The position numbers were made by a program, and so were the translations under genes. DNA of 32,623 bases from Bacillota bacterium (lineage in GTDB: Bacteria; Bacillota; Clostridia; Peptostreptococcales; Anaerovoracaceae): the NCBI GenBank assembly GCA_029006195.1, contig JAQXGH010000026.1, forward strand, positions 1-32,623, given 5' to 3'. Below, in pieces: positions 1 through 8,051 of the stretch; the stretch's first letter is position 1, and the number at the start of each line of letters is the position of its first letter. Under the pieces are notes generated by a model. The model saw only the letters and a program-made list of their open reading frames with translations, was not told the origin of the DNA and made no database searches.

Positions 1-108
1 CCGTCACTCACCTCCACGTGCTGTGTAGTATGCCAGTATTGCAGGAAAACTATAACAGGAAACAGATAAAAGCGAAAGGCCATCGGGTATTTTCATGACC
101 CCATTGGT

Positions 109-125
109 GTCTTTCGCAGAAAGAC
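109..125. repeat. Short inverted repeat in leader of first gene
   Basis: GTCTTTC at 109-115 and GAAAGAC at 119-125 are perfectly complementary with a GCA loop. The repeat sits 11 bases before the preferred start at 137 and inside the alternative N-terminal extension. It could be a leader hairpin or an operator. There is no U-run, so it is not a standard terminator. Confidence 0.4.
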
Positions 126-136
126 GGGTTATAATT

Positions 137-1159
137 ATGAGGAAAAAAGGATTAAATGTTTCAGAAAGTTTGTTTTTTGCAATACTTCTGGTGAGCATCG
201 TATTATTCGGAACAATATACAGAAACACTATATACATCGAAGTTGCCAGCAAGACTTTCTCTTTAGTGCTTTTCGCTATACTTACAATTGTAATTGGCCT
301 TGCAGGAACGCTGGTGCTTTCTAAGGATGAGAAAACGCGTTCCATTCCGATCGCAATAGCGCTTGGCATTTGTCCGCTGTCCATATACACATTCATTTCA
401 TATGTAGGCGAACGTCCAAAGGCTATAATCTTAGCAATAATCATTTGTCTGGTTCTGATCGCTCTTTATTTCGTTCTTATGTTAAAGAACCGCAAGGTTA
501 AGAATAAAATTAGCCGAATAGGTGCGATGGCCATTATAATAATTGCGATCGTCGGCCTCATTCCTATGGGAATGTTTACTGCAGAACTTAAGTCAGGCGA
601 TGGCCCGATCAAGAGAGCAGAAGTAAACTATAAGGACAACAGCGCAACGATCCAGAAGGAGCTTAAGACAATGAAGATGTTCACTCCGAAGAGATGGGCT
701 AAACTAAGTCTTGATGAGAAGAAGCTGGCTGTTGAAACTGCTAAGAAGATCGAAGTTAAGAATCTGGGACTTTCTGAAGATCCTAAGCTTGTAATTAAGT
801 CAATACCTGTTTATGAAAGCAACGGTTCAGTAGCAGGTCAGTATAACAGCAAAACTAAGACTATTTTCATTGACGAGGATTATCTGAACAGAGCGGATAA
901 GACTGGTGAAGATGTTCTGAAAACTGTATGTCACGAATGCTATCATTATTATCAGCAGCAGCTGGTAAAGGAATGGAAGAAGTCGGAACAGAAGAATCTG
1001 GTGTGCTATAGTGGTGCTGATATCTGGAACCAGGAATACAAGTCTATCGGTGAAAACGACGGAACTGTGTTTGGTCAGTACTCAGAACTTACAGCTACGG
1101 ATTATGCGGTAGCTGAAGCGGCTTCTATTATGAATATGATCGAAGCTCTTAGTAAATAA
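137..1159 (+). CDS. Polytopic membrane protein with C-terminal HExxH zinc-protease-like domain
   Basis: Not a family I can name. The first ~150 residues form about five hydrophobic segments (roughly 10-28, 37-57, 66-84, 93-112, 126-147). The soluble C-terminal half contains the motif HECYH, the HExxH signature of zincin metallopeptidases, with a later acidic stretch (SELTATDYA) that could supply a third ligand. The topology suggests a membrane-tethered peptidase, with the side of the membrane unresolved. The frame is open upstream to an ATG at 95. I prefer the ATG at 137 because the protein then begins MRKKGLNVSES and leads straight into the first helix; neither start has a good Shine-Dalgarno. 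The gene stands alone, ending at a bidirectional terminator shared with the convergent patatin gene. The substrate is unknown and activity is inferred only from the motif. Confidence 0.75.
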   Translation: MRKKGLNVSESLFFAILLVSIVLFGTIYRNTIYIEVASKTFSLVLFAILTIVIGLAGTLVLSKDEKTRSIPIAIALGICPLSIYTFISYVGERPKAIILAIIICLVLIALYFVLMLKNRKVKNKISRIGAMAIIIIAIVGLIPMGMFTAELKSGDGPIKRAEVNYKDNSATIQKELKTMKMFTPKRWAKLSLDEKKLAVETAKKIEVKNLGLSEDPKLVIKSIPVYESNGSVAGQYNSKTKTIFIDEDYLNRADKTGEDVLKTVCHECYHYYQQQLVKEWKKSEQKNLVCYSGADIWNQEYKSIGENDGTVFGQYSELTATDYAVAEAASIMNMIEALSK

Positions 1160-1171
1160 TATAGAAATAAA

Positions 1172-1201
1172 AAGTTCGCCGGGAAATTTCCTGGCGAACT
1201 T
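1172..1201. terminator. Bidirectional intrinsic terminator
   Basis: A 12-bp stem (AAGTTCGCCGGG at 1172-1183 with CCTGGCGAACTT at 1190-1201, one G-T wobble) encloses AAATTT. A-rich sequence lies on the left and T-rich sequence on the right. It lies between the convergent protease-like and patatin genes and can serve both. Confidence 0.85.
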
Positions 1202-1206
1202 AATTA

Positions 1207-2040
1207 TTATTTATTGATTTTGCCCAGGTAAGCTGTACCGTCTTTAATGCCTAGCTGGTAGAGAAGTTCCATTCTTTCAGGGTCTCTTTCTGTTTTTTTA
1301 ATATAAAGCGCCTCTGAAGGACGAATAACGTCAGCTACGCCTTCTGCCTGCAGTTTCATTAAATCTTCCATCTGCTTATTGTACATAGCATGTCTGTTAG
1401 CCAGACGCTGGGCAAATTCAGGGTGCTTTCGGCCATACATAAGTTTTATGAGTTTCGAGTTCATTGGCTTTTTGACATATTCAGCATCCTTTGTCAGGAC
1501 AACTACCAGTTTATCGTAGCCCATATCCAGCATGGCCTTAAAAGGAATACTGTCGGTAACTGCGCCGTCAAGATAGTATTCATTGCCGAGTTTTACAGGC
1601 TTTGAGAGAAACGGCATTGAACCGGAAGCTCTCAGAGTATCCATCTGGTCAAAAACACTCTTGATTTCTATGTATTCAGGAAGTCCTGTGCGTATATTTG
1701 TTACTACTGCATAGAATGGAACCGGATTTGCCTTAAATGTTTCATCGTCAAAAGGATCCAGATATCTAGGTACCATTCTGTATGCATAATCTGTGCTTAC
1801 AACGTTTCTTTCTTTAAGCAAAGGCACCAGGCCCATGTATTCCTTATCCGGATTGAATTTCTTGTTATATCTGATAACGCGGCCAGGCTGGTCTGAGAGA
1901 TAATTAACACCGAAGAGTGCACCGGCAGAAACTCCAATAATAGCGTCAAACTTAATTCCTGCCTTCATCATTACGTCAAGAACGCCTGCGGTATACATCC
2001 CCTGCATAGCACCGCCTTCTAATACTAAAGCTGTCTTCAT
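1207..2040 (-). CDS. Patatin-like phospholipase (YjjU type)
   Basis: Predicted cytoplasmic lipid acyl hydrolase. The patatin signature is complete. The glycine-rich oxyanion loop GGAMQG lies at residues 9-14, the nucleophile elbow GVSAG at 36-40 (Ser38), and the second dyad residue in DGA at 158-160 (Asp158). The 277-residue length and a C-terminal region beyond the patatin core resemble bacterial YjjU proteins, usually annotated as predicted patatin-like esterases. The natural substrate is not known. It is monocistronic: the convergent neighbour is separated by a terminator, and a 109-base gap separates it from the divergent aldo/keto reductase. Confidence 0.9.
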   Translation of the reverse strand: MKTALVLEGGAMQGMYTAGVLDVMMKAGIKFDAIIGVSAGALFGVNYLSDQPGRVIRYNKKFNPDKEYMGLVPLLKERNVVSTDYAYRMVPRYLDPFDDETFKANPVPFYAVVTNIRTGLPEYIEIKSVFDQMDTLRASGSMPFLSKPVKLGNEYYLDGAVTDSIPFKAMLDMGYDKLVVVLTKDAEYVKKPMNSKLIKLMYGRKHPEFAQRLANRHAMYNKQMEDLMKLQAEGVADVIRPSEALYIKKTERDPERMELLYQLGIKDGTAYLGKINK

Positions 2041-2149
2041 TTTATAACCCCTATAAAAACTTCTAACTTGAATGAGTCTTGTTTTAATAATACAATATTT
2101 ATAATATAACGATTATAACACATCGCAAAGCGATAGAAAGGGTCTATAA

Positions 2150-3175
2150 ATGGAATATAGAACATTAGGGAAAACAGAATTAAACATCTCACGTCTGGGT
2201 TTTGGTGGTATTCCTATCCAGAGAATCGACGCAGAAGGAACAAAGGTGCTTATGCATCAGCTTAAAGATGCAGGAATTAATTTCATAGATTCAGCCAGAG
2301 GTTATACAGTAAGTGAAGAATATCTGGGATATGCTCTCGAAGGCATCAGAGATTCATTTATTCTGGCTACTAAGAGCATGGCTAGAACTAAGGAAGCAAT
2401 GGCGGCTGATATCGAGAAGAGTCTTGCTAATTTCAGAACTGACTATATCGAACTTTATCAGGTTCACAATCCTAACATGGAACAGCTAGATGTTGTTACT
2501 GGTGAAGGCGGAGCTTTAGAAGCACTTATGGAAGCTAAGGAAGCTGGCAAGATCGGACATATCGGAATCACACTTCACAGTGCTGATGTATTCGAAAAGG
2601 CTATAGAACTCGACTGGGTAGAAACAGTCATGTTCCCATATAACATCGTAGAAGTTCAGGGTGAAGAACTCATCAGAAAATGTCAGGAAAAGAATATTGG
2701 GTTCATCGACATGAAGCCTATGGCTGGCGGTGCTATCGACGATAAGACTTTAGCGATGAAGTTTGTTTTAGCTAATGATGCTGTAACAACAGTTATACCG
2801 GGAATGGCAGATCCGGAAGAGCTCGTAGAAAATCTGGCTGCAGCTCAGGAAATGGAAGGAAAGGGTAAGGATTATGAATTCTCCGCTGAAGAAGCAGCAG
2901 CTATCGCTGCAGTACGTGAGAAGCTGGGTAACGCTTTCTGCAGAAGATGCGGTTACTGCAGTCCATGCAGTGTGGGAATCAATATTGCCAGCGTATTCAC
3001 ATTCGCTGGTTACCTTGAAAGATATGACCTGGCTGACTGGGCTAAGGATCGTTATTTCGCTATGCCTAAGAATGCAGGTGACTGCACTCAGTGCGGCAAG
3101 TGTGAACCTAGATGCCCATATGGCCTTCCTATCCGAGAGATGATGAAGACTGTGGCAGAAGAATTCAACAAATAG
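2150..3175 (+). CDS. Aldo/keto reductase with C-terminal 2x[4Fe-4S] ferredoxin domain
   Basis: The N-terminal TIM barrel (about residues 1-230) has the AKR catalytic tetrad: Asp47, Tyr52, Lys75 and His106. The C-terminal ~85 residues carry two cysteine clusters, C264/C267/C270/C273 and C312/C315/C318/C322 followed by Pro, as in a bacterial ferredoxin. This AKR-ferredoxin fusion is common in Clostridia and probably couples carbonyl or alcohol redox chemistry to iron-sulfur electron transfer; the substrate is unknown. A small hairpin (ATCGC/GCGAT, 2122-2134) sits just before the GAAAGGG ribosome binding site. The AEC transporter gene follows 22 bases downstream, so the two are probably cotranscribed. 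Confidence 0.93.
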   Translation: MEYRTLGKTELNISRLGFGGIPIQRIDAEGTKVLMHQLKDAGINFIDSARGYTVSEEYLGYALEGIRDSFILATKSMARTKEAMAADIEKSLANFRTDYIELYQVHNPNMEQLDVVTGEGGALEALMEAKEAGKIGHIGITLHSADVFEKAIELDWVETVMFPYNIVEVQGEELIRKCQEKNIGFIDMKPMAGGAIDDKTLAMKFVLANDAVTTVIPGMADPEELVENLAAAQEMEGKGKDYEFSAEEAAAIAAVREKLGNAFCRRCGYCSPCSVGINIASVFTFAGYLERYDLADWAKDRYFAMPKNAGDCTQCGKCEPRCPYGLPIREMMKTVAEEFNK

Positions 3176-3197
3176 AGACAACTAGTAGGGAAAGGGA

Positions 3198-4163
3198 ATG
3201 AATAATTCAGAGGTTATTATTGCCTTATTAAAGGTTTTTATAATGATTTTACCGGGCTTCATTTTAGGAAAAATGAAGCTCCTTAATGATACGCATACAG
3301 AGGGGATGTCAGGGCTACTAACTAACGTAACCTACCCCTGCATGGTTATAGCAGCTATGCAGATGGAATACTCAAGTCAGGTAATGCGAAACAGTATCTA
3401 CGTTGTTATCATATTCCTGGCTGTAGGACTGATAGCAATGGGTGTGTCCAAGGGCGTTGCTAAAACACTCAGACTAGGTTCTGATAAATCAGGTACGATG
3501 GCATTTATGATGGTGTTTGGTAATACGGGTTTTATGGGGCTTCCGGTCATCAATGGGCTTTATGGTCAGCAGGGCGTATTTTATGCAGCTATTTGTGATT
3601 CATCAATAGGCATACTGATGTTCACGCTGGGAATTATGCTTATCAAACAGGCAGCATCAGGGGACAGCAGGATGAGCGCATCGGATGTAATTAAAGGCTT
3701 TGCAAATCCATGCTTTATCTCAGTTATTATCGGATTTGCTTTCTACGCAGGACAGGCTTCTATTCCTGAAATAATTGCAGAGCCTTTGGGAATGATTGGT
3801 TCTGCTACAAGCCCGCTTGCTATGATAGTAGTAGGAGTTCACCTCTCTAAGTGCAAGTTTAAGGATATTTTCGCAGATAAGCTGGGATGGGTCGCGGCAG
3901 TACTGAAGCTTTTTATTACACCTTTAATAGCGCTGGTTATATTAAAAATAATATTTATGGTAAGCGGGGGAATGGATTCTTCACAGTTCCTTTTCGCTGC
4001 AGCCATAGTATTAGAATCAGCTATGCCATGTGCTATGTTTACTGTTATATTAAGTGAACAGTATAGAGCGGATACTTCACTTGCTACTCATGGTGTAATG
4101 CTTTCTACAATTCTCTCTGCAGTCACTATTCCGATTGTAGCGATGATTTTACAGATACTTTAA
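3198..4163 (+). CDS. AEC (auxin efflux carrier) family transporter
   Basis: A 321-residue, highly hydrophobic protein with about ten transmembrane segments. It has the two-half organisation of the AEC/malonate permease family (bile acid/arsenite/riboflavin transporter superfamily), including a conserved-looking GNTGFMGLPV segment around residues 109-118 in the first half. Bacterial members move organic anions such as malate or malonate; the substrate here is not deducible. It follows the AKR gene by 22 bases with a GGGAAAGGG Shine-Dalgarno and precedes the pyrophosphatase by 18 bases, which suggests one + strand transcript from 2150 to 5477. Its neighbour may therefore reduce a compound this carrier imports or exports; that link is inference only. 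Confidence 0.9.
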   Translation: MNNSEVIIALLKVFIMILPGFILGKMKLLNDTHTEGMSGLLTNVTYPCMVIAAMQMEYSSQVMRNSIYVVIIFLAVGLIAMGVSKGVAKTLRLGSDKSGTMAFMMVFGNTGFMGLPVINGLYGQQGVFYAAICDSSIGILMFTLGIMLIKQAASGDSRMSASDVIKGFANPCFISVIIGFAFYAGQASIPEIIAEPLGMIGSATSPLAMIVVGVHLSKCKFKDIFADKLGWVAAVLKLFITPLIALVILKIIFMVSGGMDSSQFLFAAAIVLESAMPCAMFTVILSEQYRADTSLATHGVMLSTILSAVTIPIVAMILQIL

Positions 4164-4181
4164 TGAATTAGGAGAATTTTT

Positions 4182-5477
4182 ATGGGAAATATATATATTA
4201 CCGGACATAGAAATCCGGATATAGATAGCCTTTGCAGTGCAATGGCATACGCTACGTTAAAAAATAAAATCGATCCGGAAAATACCTATATACCTGTAAG
4301 ATGCGGACATTTAAGCGATAATACTAAGACCATCTTTGAGTCGCTGGGTATTGAGGCACCTACATTTATGCCGGATGTTCTGCCTAAGGTAAGAAATGTT
4401 ATGATGAGCAGCAAGACAAGGATCGATGCTTCAGCCAAATTAAGCGATATGGCTGATTCATATACTGCATCAAATCCGCCTGTAATTCCTGTATATGACG
4501 GAGACGATTTCTATGGCCTTCTGAGCGTTGATGATATAACATTCTGGCTTATGAATGAGATCTCCACAAATGGATCGATAACAGAGTATCCTCTTATCCG
4601 TGACATTATGAAGGAACAGGAGGAGCCGCTGCTTGCAAACGATTTGATCGAAGACGGTCTTGCTTCGCTGAATATGTCAAAGAAGAGGGGACTAGCTGTA
4701 TTTGATGATGGTAAGTATGTTGGATACGTATCAAGAAGGTGTTTCCTCAACGTTCCTAAGTATGATGTAATTCTGGTTGACCACAATGAACCACGTCAGA
4801 GCATCAGGGGTATCGAGAAAGCTACTATTAGAGAAATCGTTGATCATCACAGAATCGACTCAGTTAGAACTGAAATGCCGATATTTATCGATGCTGAACC
4901 GGTTGGAAGTACATGCACTATTGTTCATCAGCTTTTCTTAAGAAATGGTCTTATGCCGGATAAGGAAACTGCTAAGCTCCTGCTTACAGGTATAATTTCA
5001 GATACTCTTATTTTGAGGAGCCCAACTACAACAACTATAGACGTTAGAACAGCGAATACCCTCAGCATTATCTGCGGTGTTGAACTTGAAAGCTATGGCC
5101 TTTCAATGTTCAGTAAAGTGGCAAGTCTTAAAAATAGCGATCCAGAAAAGTCTATCGGCGCAGACTTTAAGACATACGAAAAGAATAATGTTAAGGTGGG
5201 CATCGGTCAGTGCGAAGTTACTACATTAAGCGACCTGTATGATTACTCAGATAAATATCTTGATGCACTTGAATCTTTCAAGACAAAGAATGGTCTCTCA
5301 TGGGCTGTTCTCATGATTACAGATATCATTAAGGAGCACAGCGTTCTGCTCAGTACAGATTACAAGTATGCTGCAGATCTGCAGTATGAACATCTGTCAC
5401 GAGGCATTTTTGATATGCCTGGAGTAATGAGCCGAAAGAAGCAGCTTCTGCCAGAGGTATTAAGCGTTCTGGATTAA
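4182..5477 (+). CDS. ppaC: Manganese-dependent family II inorganic pyrophosphatase with CBS pair
   Basis: Hydrolyses pyrophosphate in the cytoplasm. The DHH domain begins with GHRNPDIDS (His9, Asp13, Asp15) and is then interrupted by two CBS domains (about residues 68-125 and 137-190). It resumes with DHN at 200-202 and the family motif DHH at 221-223, and a DHHA2 domain occupies the last ~120 residues. At 431 residues there is room for the CBS pair but not for the extra DRTGG domain found in some clostridial enzymes. In characterised CBS-PPases the CBS pair binds adenine nucleotides: AMP/ADP inhibit and ATP activates. Its ribosome binding site is TTAGGAGAA. It is the last gene of the probable three-gene operon and is followed by a strong terminator. 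Confidence 0.95.
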   Translation: MGNIYITGHRNPDIDSLCSAMAYATLKNKIDPENTYIPVRCGHLSDNTKTIFESLGIEAPTFMPDVLPKVRNVMMSSKTRIDASAKLSDMADSYTASNPPVIPVYDGDDFYGLLSVDDITFWLMNEISTNGSITEYPLIRDIMKEQEEPLLANDLIEDGLASLNMSKKRGLAVFDDGKYVGYVSRRCFLNVPKYDVILVDHNEPRQSIRGIEKATIREIVDHHRIDSVRTEMPIFIDAEPVGSTCTIVHQLFLRNGLMPDKETAKLLLTGIISDTLILRSPTTTTIDVRTANTLSIICGVELESYGLSMFSKVASLKNSDPEKSIGADFKTYEKNNVKVGIGQCEVTTLSDLYDYSDKYLDALESFKTKNGLSWAVLMITDIIKEHSVLLSTDYKYAADLQYEHLSRGIFDMPGVMSRKKQLLPEVLSVLD

Positions 5478-5493
5478 AAATAAGCAATAAAAT

Positions 5494-5523
5494 AGGACGA
5501 TTGCACAATCTAGCAGTCGTCCT
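5494..5523. terminator. Bidirectional intrinsic terminator
   Basis: The stem is AGGACGATTG (5494-5503) with CAGTCGTCCT (5514-5523), one G-T wobble and a 10-base loop. TGTTTTT follows on the + strand and T-rich sequence on the - strand. It ends both the pyrophosphatase operon and the convergent QueG-like gene. Confidence 0.85.
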
Positions 5524-5531
5524 TGTTTTTG

Positions 5532-6332
5532 TTAAAAACCCTTAAAGGCGCATGGCGCGCCAGTTACACATTTGCCGCAAACTTCACTTCCTACGCTGTT
5601 AGCCTCTCCGGAGCCGTTATCGTAGGAACTTCCATAGCTATTATGTACTAGAGCGTTCTCCTGGCATATGGCGTAGCATTTCTGCCTGTCGTAGCCGTTA
5701 GGTGAGAGGGCGCCGGCAGGGCACATCTCTACGCATTTCATGCAGGAACCGTTCTTCTTATAAAGACAGTGCTCTTCAGGAAGAGGGCCTGCGTGTGGAA
5801 CATCCATATCAGTTACTACTGAACTATATCTGCCGCAGCAACCCTGCGCAGTGATAAGCATATTGTTTAGGCCAAATGTGCCAAGACCTGCAGCGTAAGC
5901 GAAATGGCGCTGTGACCATAAACTTACAAGCTTCTTCTGATCGAAAGTTGTAGCCTGCTCTGTAACGGCAGCCTTAAAGCCGTTTTCGGTGAGAAAATCG
6001 ATAATCTCCTGGTTAAGCTGCGCGAAAAGTGCGTTAAGCTCTTCATAAGCCCTTGCCCACTGGGCTGAAGCAAGCCTGTCTTCAGGGTCGTTGGTTTTAG
6101 CCAGCTCCTTGGTAAAAGGAACAAAGTAACAAATGACCGTCTTAGCATCAGGGATAACATCCTGAGGAACCAGGTGTCTTTCATCGATGTGGTTTCTTAA
6201 ACTCTGAATAAAAGGGTGCCATGCATCTGCGAAGCCGACAATAGGTGTACCGAAAGTAGTGGCAATATCGTCGCGAGACATATAATCTTGAACAGAGTTA
6301 TTTATTAGATCTGTTAGTTTTTTTCTTAACAT
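5532..6332 (-). CDS. QueG-like (COG1600-type) 4Fe-4S double-cluster protein
   Basis: Resembles the iron-sulfur half of epoxyqueuosine reductase but has only 266 residues (true QueG is about 380) and is probably a paralogue with a different redox role. The cysteine-rich C-terminus has C189, then C197-x2-C200-x3-C204-Pro, C219-x3-C223 and a terminal group C252-x2-C255-x5-C261, enough for two clusters. The frame is open further upstream, but the ATG at 6332 is chosen because AAAAGGAAG lies 3-11 bases before it; the longer form would start with TTG at 6359. This start lies 35 bases inside the end of the metallophosphoesterase gene, so the two are translationally coupled. Confidence 0.85.
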   Translation of the reverse strand: MLRKKLTDLINNSVQDYMSRDDIATTFGTPIVGFADAWHPFIQSLRNHIDERHLVPQDVIPDAKTVICYFVPFTKELAKTNDPEDRLASAQWARAYEELNALFAQLNQEIIDFLTENGFKAAVTEQATTFDQKKLVSLWSQRHFAYAAGLGTFGLNNMLITAQGCCGRYSSVVTDMDVPHAGPLPEEHCLYKKNGSCMKCVEMCPAGALSPNGYDRQKCYAICQENALVHNSYGSSYDNGSGEANSVGSEVCGKCVTGAPCAFKGF

Positions 6333-7815
6333 TAGCTTCCTTTTCTTTTGAAAATTCAACGTTGATGATTACTACTTCATTATTTGTTGCAACTCTCATG
6401 GCAGGACCCCAAACGCCAACACCTGAGGTTACTATTGAATTGAATGAACCTATGCTCTTATGTCCATAGGAATTCGACCACATTGAGCGAAGGAGTATAT
6501 TGCCAGGAAAAATCTGACCATTATGAGTATGTCCACTTAAATCAAGATCAACTCCTGAAACTACTTTTGGTCCGAACTGATCTGGTTCGTGGTCGATATC
6601 GATAATGAATTTTTCCTGATCCAAGTCTGCAATAAGCTGGCTTATAGTTTGTCTTTCTACATTATTATTAGGCTTCTCGCCATCTATTCTGCCTATCAGC
6701 TGTATATCTTCACCAACTATAGCAGTTTCATCTTGAAGGATAGTGATATTGGCATCCTTCATCATCTGATCCAGGTTCTTAGGGATTTTGTTCTTTGGCG
6801 GGTCATATAAACTGAAGCCTGCAACCAGTTTTTCTTTGATATCGTGATTTCCGTAAACTCCGTAAACGCCGTATTTTGACTTTATCTTTGAGAGTGTTTT
6901 AGCAACTTTGTCAGGATCTTTAATAGCCCTGTAGTCGTTATCCATGATATCGCCAGCTACGCACACTAAATCGACATCTTCATCATTGATGATTTTTACC
7001 ATCTTCTTCATGTGCTTATCGCCAATTGTATATCCGAGGTGCATATCGCTTACTAAAGCGATTTTAATATTATCGTTTTCAGACATCTTGTCTGATTTGA
7101 TATTATAAGTTTTAACATCAATAGAGCCTGCATGAACAACGCCGTAGATACTGAATATTGCTACCATTAAAGCCACAAAGCAGGTTCTTGTAAGCATGAA
7201 TCTTCTGTGACCTTCGGGAGTTGGTGCCAAAGCTATAGCCAGTTTATCTGCAGCCTTGTGGTAAAGAGATTTTATTTTATTCAGACTTGCTGAAACCTGG
7301 TCTGGAAGCTTTATTTTCTTAACTGCATCGCCATCTTCTTCTTTTTTGATGCGAATTCTGGCCTTGCGAGCCTTTATTGAATTACGACGATCACGCTCTG
7401 GTTTACGAATTAGAATGATCCATCTGATGAGGGTTACGATTTCACCAATCAGCCAGAACATAATAGTATAGAGGAAGATGCCTATCCAGACATTGCTAAT
7501 GTATTTAAGTGTATGAGCCGTTCCGCTACCGTCAAACCATGTCCATGTAATAATGCTTGTCATAAGGAAAAGGTGAATCAGAGTGTAGGCACCGAGTATG
7601 GCAAGACATTTATTTCTCTGAATGGTTTCGGAACTTGTATCTTCATATGAAGGGGGTTCGCCGTTCTTAATGGAAATCAGAATATCTTTAACAAGTAACA
7701 GAAATTCCTTAAGAGTGGTATATCCGCAGATAGCGCATATTAATTGAGAGCTTCTGAACCAAAGAAACGCATTTATCGCTATGTAAACAATGGCAAGTAC
7801 GATTAAATAACCCAT
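6298..7815 (-). CDS. Membrane-anchored metallophosphoesterase (YkuE-like)
   Basis: The N-terminal ~230 residues contain about four hydrophobic segments (4-22, 70-92, 110-130, 208-228) with a basic cytoplasmic loop (about 138-200). The calcineurin-like phosphoesterase domain follows with all metal-ligand motifs: DMHLG (Asp257, His259), GDIMDND (Asp289), GNHD (Asn323, His324), His409 and GHTH (His429, His431). YkuE-type proteins are membrane-associated, and some relatives cleave UDP-diacylglucosamine or other pyrophosphates; the substrate here is unknown. The domain order places the catalytic part after the last helix, probably outside the membrane. It is the first gene of a two-gene operon with the overlapping QueG-like gene. 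Confidence 0.92.
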   Translation of the reverse strand: MGYLIVLAIVYIAINAFLWFRSSQLICAICGYTTLKEFLLLVKDILISIKNGEPPSYEDTSSETIQRNKCLAILGAYTLIHLFLMTSIITWTWFDGSGTAHTLKYISNVWIGIFLYTIMFWLIGEIVTLIRWIILIRKPERDRRNSIKARKARIRIKKEEDGDAVKKIKLPDQVSASLNKIKSLYHKAADKLAIALAPTPEGHRRFMLTRTCFVALMVAIFSIYGVVHAGSIDVKTYNIKSDKMSENDNIKIALVSDMHLGYTIGDKHMKKMVKIINDEDVDLVCVAGDIMDNDYRAIKDPDKVAKTLSKIKSKYGVYGVYGNHDIKEKLVAGFSLYDPPKNKIPKNLDQMMKDANITILQDETAIVGEDIQLIGRIDGEKPNNNVERQTISQLIADLDQEKFIIDIDHEPDQFGPKVVSGVDLDLSGHTHNGQIFPGNILLRSMWSNSYGHKSIGSFNSIVTSGVGVWGPAMRVATNNEVVIINVEFSKEKEANVKKKTNRSNK

Positions 7816-7951
7816 TTTTATTATTCTCCAAGTATGATTTGTTTTTTTTCATTGATAATTAGTTTACCACGATATGGTGGTTATTTCTATGTGTTCATAT
7901 CAAAGAAACACAATATATATGGCAAAAATTGTCAAAAAGTAAAATGTATAA

Positions 7952-7988
7952 AAAATCGGAACTCTTCTGAAAAATCGGAAATTTCTGA
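7952..7988 (+). promoter_or_regulatory. Tandem direct-repeat operator candidate
   Basis: Two adjacent units share AAAATCGGAA and TTCTGA with a 3- or 2-base spacer: unit one is 7952-7970 and unit two 7971-7988. They abut the predicted -35 hexamer at 7989 and would cover about -72 to -36 of the PhzF-like gene promoter, a position typical of activator binding. The repeat period of ~19 bases is close to two helical turns. The binding protein is unknown. Confidence 0.5.
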
Positions 7989-8017
7989 GTGACAATGGCA
8001 AATAAATGTAGTATATT
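7989..8017 (+). promoter_or_regulatory. Sigma-A-type promoter of PhzF-like gene
   Basis: GTGACA (7989-7994), a 17-base spacer, then TATATT (8012-8017). The expected start of transcription is near 8024, giving a short leader with the ribosome binding site GGAGGAA before the ATG at 8052. Confidence 0.55.
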
Positions 8018-8051
8018 TATGCCGTGATAGAATAAGAATGGAGGAAATGGT

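Larger units (their letters stand above)
7816..8051. other. Divergent intergenic region, largest gene-free gap
   Basis: 236 bases between divergently transcribed genes. It contains an ACCAC/GTGGT inverted repeat with a 6-base spacer (7866-7881), an A/T-rich stretch, the two 18-19 base direct repeats listed separately, and a good promoter for the rightward gene. No small coding region or structured RNA is evident. Confidence 0.6.

Noticed and set aside
4-444. 146-codon open frame on the - strand over the start of the first gene
   Set aside because: It is antisense to the protease-like gene, Ser/Ile-rich, has no ribosome binding site and no recognisable domain; the + strand protein has coherent membrane topology and a motif.
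5532-6332. Calling this gene true queG
   Set aside because: The protein is about 115 residues shorter than QueG, and the terminal cysteine arrangement differs; a COG1600-type paralogue is safer.
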